Shown one piece after another: positions 5,365 to 7,784 of a stretch of 7,784 nucleotides of DNA; position 1 is the first letter of the stretch, and each line of letters starts with the position of its first letter. Position numbers and translations under genes: made by a program. Location: NCBI GenBank assembly GCA_007129695.1, contig SKVA01000001.1, forward strand, positions 1 to 7,784, in the 5' to 3' direction. Below the pieces are notes generated by a model. The model did no database searches, was not told where the DNA came from, and was given only the letters and a program-made list of their open reading frames with translations. The stretch comes from Spirochaetaceae bacterium. GTDB lineage: Bacteria > Spirochaetota > Spirochaetia > DSM-27196 > SLST01.

Positions 5365-6225
5365 ATGGCCGATCTGACGTTCTTCTCACGGACTCCCGTC
5401 ACATGCCCTGTCTGCGACGGAAAGTTTTACCGGGAAGAGCTGCGGACCGGCCGCGGACGGCTGAACGCCGGTACGCTCACGCAGGAGCTACGCAGAACGT
5501 ACGTGCCGTCGCAGAAGTACGGAGAGGTCTTCCCGCTGATCTATCCGGTGATGGTGTGCCCGGCGTGCTACTACGCGGCGTTCCAGGCCGATTTCCTGAC
5601 CGTTCCCCCCGGGGCCGCCGATACGATCAGGAGCGAGGAGCAGCGCCGGATCGGCGATACGCGGCTGATCCTCTCCTCGCTCGACTTCAGCGGTCCACGC
5701 GGCCTCGAAGAGGGGTGCGCGTCGTACTTCCTCGCCGCGTCGTGCTACGAGCACTTCCCGAAGGACTTCTCCCCGACGTTCAAGCGCGGTCTGTGCTGTC
5801 TGCGCGCCGCGTGGGTCTGCTCCGATCTCAACCGAAAGCGACCCGACGACAACTACGACTACCTTTCAAGCCTCTTCTATCGCAAGGCGCGATTCTTCTA
5901 CGCGAATGCGGTCGCGCTCGAGCAGAAGGGTAAGGAGACGCTTTCGGGGGCGCCGAACCTCGGACCCGATCTGGACAAGAACTACGGCTATGACGGCGTG
6001 CTCTACCTCACGGGGTACCTGGAGTACAAGTACGGACCCGCAAAGGATCAGCCGAAACGCCGCATCGCGCTCGAGCGTGCGAAGCGCACGGTCGCGAAGA
6101 TCTTTGGGATGGGCAAGGCGAGCAAGGACAAGCCCGCGGCGATCCTGGACAATGCGCGCGACGTGTACGAAGAGATAACGCGGGAACTCGGCGAGGAGCA
6201 CAGCGACCCGGAAGCCGCTGAATGA
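5365..6225 (+). CDS. DUF2225 family protein, cysteine-rich, function unknown
   Basis: The 286-residue protein belongs to the uncharacterised DUF2225 family. It opens with a zinc-ribbon-like pair of knuckles, CPVC at 14-17 and CPAC at 65-68 (within MVCPACYYAAFQADF), which could hold one Zn2+ ion. The rest (about 85-275) is predicted helical and resembles a TPR-like array, with short aromatic and alanine repeats such as YFLAASCYEHF (121-131) and FYRKARFFYANAVALEQKGK (171-190). There are nine cysteines in all; those at 118, 127, 144, 145 and 152 cluster in the helical part. No signal peptide or membrane segment is seen, so it should be cytoplasmic. The ATG abuts the acpS stop, with TGAGG at 5355-5359 as ribosome site, and its own stop overlaps the truA start. 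A scaffold or redox/metal-sensing role is possible, but nothing here shows it. Confidence 0.85.
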   Translation: MADLTFFSRTPVTCPVCDGKFYREELRTGRGRLNAGTLTQELRRTYVPSQKYGEVFPLIYPVMVCPACYYAAFQADFLTVPPGAADTIRSEEQRRIGDTRLILSSLDFSGPRGLEEGCASYFLAASCYEHFPKDFSPTFKRGLCCLRAAWVCSDLNRKRPDDNYDYLSSLFYRKARFFYANAVALEQKGKETLSGAPNLGPDLDKNYGYDGVLYLTGYLEYKYGPAKDQPKRRIALERAKRTVAKIFGMGKASKDKPAAILDNARDVYEEITRELGEEHSDPEAAE

Positions 6226-7016
6226 GCCGTACGCTCAAAGTCACGATCGCGTACGACGGCACCGACTATGTCGGATGGCAGGCGCAGGCGCGTGGACGAA
6301 CCGTGCAGCAGGAGGTCGAGCGGGCGCTGTTGACGATGCACCACCACTCGGTCCCCGTAGTCGCGGCTGGGCGGACCGACTCGGGGGTCCACGCCGACGG
6401 TCAAGTCGTCCACTTCACTACCGATATCGATTCGCTGCCGGTGGACACGTACTGCCGCGCGCTGAACGCGAATCTCCCGCGCGACATTCGAGCGCTCGAC
6501 GCGACCGAGGTGGACCCGCGGTTTCACGCGCGGCACTCGGCGCTCCTACGAACCTACCGCTACTATTGGCGGCTTCCCGGCTGCGAGTCCGCCACCGATC
6601 GCAGGAGTGCTCCGCTTCGCCGATTTCCGTCGGTCGCGCGACTGAACGCGATCGCGCGACCGCTGCTGGGGGTTCACGACTTTTCGACGTTCACGCTCCC
6701 GTCGGAGGCGAGCACGAGCAGGGTGCGCGACGTGCGACAACTATCGTTCTTCCCGGCGAAGGGCCGACTGGTCATGGAGATCGCCGCGAACGCGTTCCTG
6801 TGGCGTATGGTGCGTCTGATCGCCGGGACGCTCGTCGAGCTTGACACGGTGCGGTGCGAGCCGGTAGAGGTGGAACGCAGGCTGCGTGCACGATCGCACC
6901 ACGAGTCGGGTGCGGCTGCGCCTGCGGCCGGACTCGTCCTCCACCGGGTCGAGTACGGCGCGCATCATGCGCCGCGCGAAGCCTACGACGATTCGATCGA
7001 GGGGGGCGACGAGTGA
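6222..7016 (+). CDS. truA: tRNA pseudouridine(38-40) synthase
   Basis: TruA converts uridines 38-40 of the tRNA anticodon stem to pseudouridine. The 264-residue protein has AYDGTDYVGWQAQ (10-22), the catalytic Asp53 in GRTDSGVHA (50-58), QVVHF (61-65), DPRFHARHSALLRTYRYYW (98-116), GVHDFSTF (150-157), ANAFLWRMVRLIAGTLVEL (189-207) and the closing APAAGLVLHRVEY (233-245). The family's usual Gly after LVE(V/L) is Asp208 here. The last 18 residues are an acidic tail beyond the fold. The ATG overlaps the previous stop as ATGA (6222-6225) and has only a weak GGA nearby, so coupling is likely. The stop overlaps the next start as GTGA (7013-7016). Confidence 0.97.
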   Translation: MSRTLKVTIAYDGTDYVGWQAQARGRTVQQEVERALLTMHHHSVPVVAAGRTDSGVHADGQVVHFTTDIDSLPVDTYCRALNANLPRDIRALDATEVDPRFHARHSALLRTYRYYWRLPGCESATDRRSAPLRRFPSVARLNAIARPLLGVHDFSTFTLPSEASTSRVRDVRQLSFFPAKGRLVMEIAANAFLWRMVRLIAGTLVELDTVRCEPVEVERRLRARSHHESGAAAPAAGLVLHRVEYGAHHAPREAYDDSIEGGDE

Positions 7017-7784
7017 ACGAGCAGCGACGAGCGTATTGGCGATTGCTCGACCTTGCCGATGACTACCTGCGATTCGCCGAGCGCACCGCGCACGACGAGC
7101 CGCCGACCGGTACCGATTCGCCATCGGATTCGGTCGCGCCGACCGGTTCCGATTCGGACTACGCGGTCGATGGCGGAGCGCAGCGGGGCGCCCAACCCGC
7201 GGTCGGCCACGCAGTACCCGCCGGCGCCGCCGCCGCGGACGGCGATCGCGGCGCGCGTTCGCGGCGGTTGTCGATGCTCGAAGAGCGTGTGCGCGTGTGC
7301 ACGCGATGCGCGCTGCACGAAGGTCGGTTCAACGCGGTGCCCGGAGTCGGCGTGCTCGATCCGCTGGTGATGGTGATCGGCGAAGGCCCCGGCGCCGATG
7401 AAGATCGCCGTGGACTGCCCTTTGTCGGACGCGCGGGGCAGTTCCTGGACAAGTGGCTGGAGGCGATCGGTCTGTCGCGCTCATCGAACGCCTACATCAC
7501 GAACATCGTGAAGTGTCGTCCTCCCGAAAACCGCGACCCGCGACCGGCTGAGAGCGACGCGTGCATGCCGTACCTCAGAGAGCAGATCGAGCTGGTCAGG
7601 CCCCAGACGATCCTGACCGTCGGGCGGATCGCGTCGGGCCTTCTGATCGGTACCGGCGCCGGGATCGGAGGCCTCCGCGGGCGAACCTACTACTACAACG
7701 GCATCCCGCTCGTTGCGACCTACCATCCGAGCGGCGTGCTGCGCAACCCCGAGCTCAAGCGTCCGGTCTGGGAGGACCTCAAGC
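7013..7784 (+). CDS. Family-4 uracil-DNA glycosylase, 3' end missing
   Basis: This enzyme cuts uracil from DNA at the start of base-excision repair. The 257 visible codons run off the right edge, probably within a few residues of the stop. The four [4Fe-4S] ligands are Cys96 and Cys99 (VCTRC), Cys168 (NIVKCRPPENRDPRP) and Cys184. The active-site motifs are GEGPGADED (123-131), PFVGRAGQFL (136-145) and TYHPSGVLRNPELKR (236-250, with HPS at 238-240). Ahead of the domain are a helical N-terminus (residues 1-29, rich in Leu, Asp and Arg) and a Pro/Gly/Ala/Asp linker of about 50 residues (30-82). The linker contains two copies of a PTG(T/S)DS motif. The GTG start overlaps the truA stop and has GAGGGGGG (6999-7006) six bases upstream. 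The frame stays open and coding throughout. Confidence 0.93.
   Translation, partial: MNEQRRAYWRLLDLADDYLRFAERTAHDEPPTGTDSPSDSVAPTGSDSDYAVDGGAQRGAQPAVGHAVPAGAAAADGDRGARSRRLSMLEERVRVCTRCALHEGRFNAVPGVGVLDPLVMVIGEGPGADEDRRGLPFVGRAGQFLDKWLEAIGLSRSSNAYITNIVKCRPPENRDPRPAESDACMPYLREQIELVRPQTILTVGRIASGLLIGTGAGIGGLRGRTYYYNGIPLVATYHPSGVLRNPELKRPVWEDLK
7101..7156 (+). repeat. Imperfect 20-bp direct repeat in the glycosylase linker
   Basis: Bases 7101-7120 and 7137-7156 match at 19 of 20 positions (TACC in the first copy, TTCC in the second). The repeat unit offset is 36 bp, 12 codons, so the frame is kept. The copies encode PPTGTDS and APTGSDS. It looks like a local in-frame duplication inside a disordered linker. 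Confidence 0.8.

Noticed and set aside
4740..5402. 220-codon minus-strand frame opposite cdaR and acpS
   Set aside because: It is Ser/Arg/Pro-rich with no recognisable domain, and both opposite-strand genes are well supported.
7101..7156. Repeat pair considered as the beginning of a CRISPR or mobile-element end
   Set aside because: There are only two copies, the unit offset keeps the reading frame, and the pair lies inside a coding linker with no further copies or terminal inverted repeats.

Overview
The window is a compact, GC-rich bacterial chromosome segment (roughly 60-65 % GC by eye) with short intergenic gaps, frequent GTG starts and 1-4 base stop/start overlaps. The gene set is housekeeping: RNA polymerase omega, two tRNA-modification enzymes, c-di-AMP synthesis, ACP activation, uracil repair and a small ribosomal protein. 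The combination of a GldA/GldF-type ABC exporter, a very short omega subunit next to miaA, a 31-residue AURKAIP1/COX24-type protein, and cdaA-ybbR-acpS followed by a DUF2225 protein suggests a GC-rich spirochaete (Spirochaetales). That is an inference from gene content and general similarity, at about 65 % confidence. No mobile element, CRISPR array, tRNA or rRNA was seen.

Region 1 (1-1703, minus strand) is a two-gene ABC exporter operon. A GldA-like ATPase is followed, with a 1-base overlap, by an ABC-2/GldF-like permease that runs off the left edge. Region 2 (1704-1854) is a divergent promoter region with a sigma70-type promoter candidate on each strand.

Region 3 (1855-2969, plus strand) is rpoZ and miaA, joined by a GTGA overlap. 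Region 4 (2966-3168) is a small independent unit. A consensus TTGACA promoter overlaps the miaA stop codon, a hairpin lies at the predicted 5' end of the message, then come a 31-codon GTG-started ribosomal-protein-like gene and a GC-rich terminator hairpin.

Region 5 (3191-7784, plus strand) is a tight operon: cdaA, cdaR (ybbR-like), acpS, a DUF2225 protein, truA and a family-4 uracil-DNA glycosylase cut by the right edge. All junctions overlap or abut. CdaA and CdaR are the c-di-AMP synthase and its membrane partner. AcpS activates acyl carrier protein, TruA makes tRNA pseudouridines, and the glycosylase removes uracil from DNA. The operon thus ties a second-messenger enzyme to general growth functions rather than to one pathway.

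I see no convincing new defence or mobile system. The items most worth a second look are the tiny ribosomal-protein gene with its own promoter and leader hairpin, the cysteine-rich DUF2225 protein inside the c-di-AMP operon, the unusual acpS neighbourhood of cdaA/cdaR, and the repeat-containing linker of the glycosylase.
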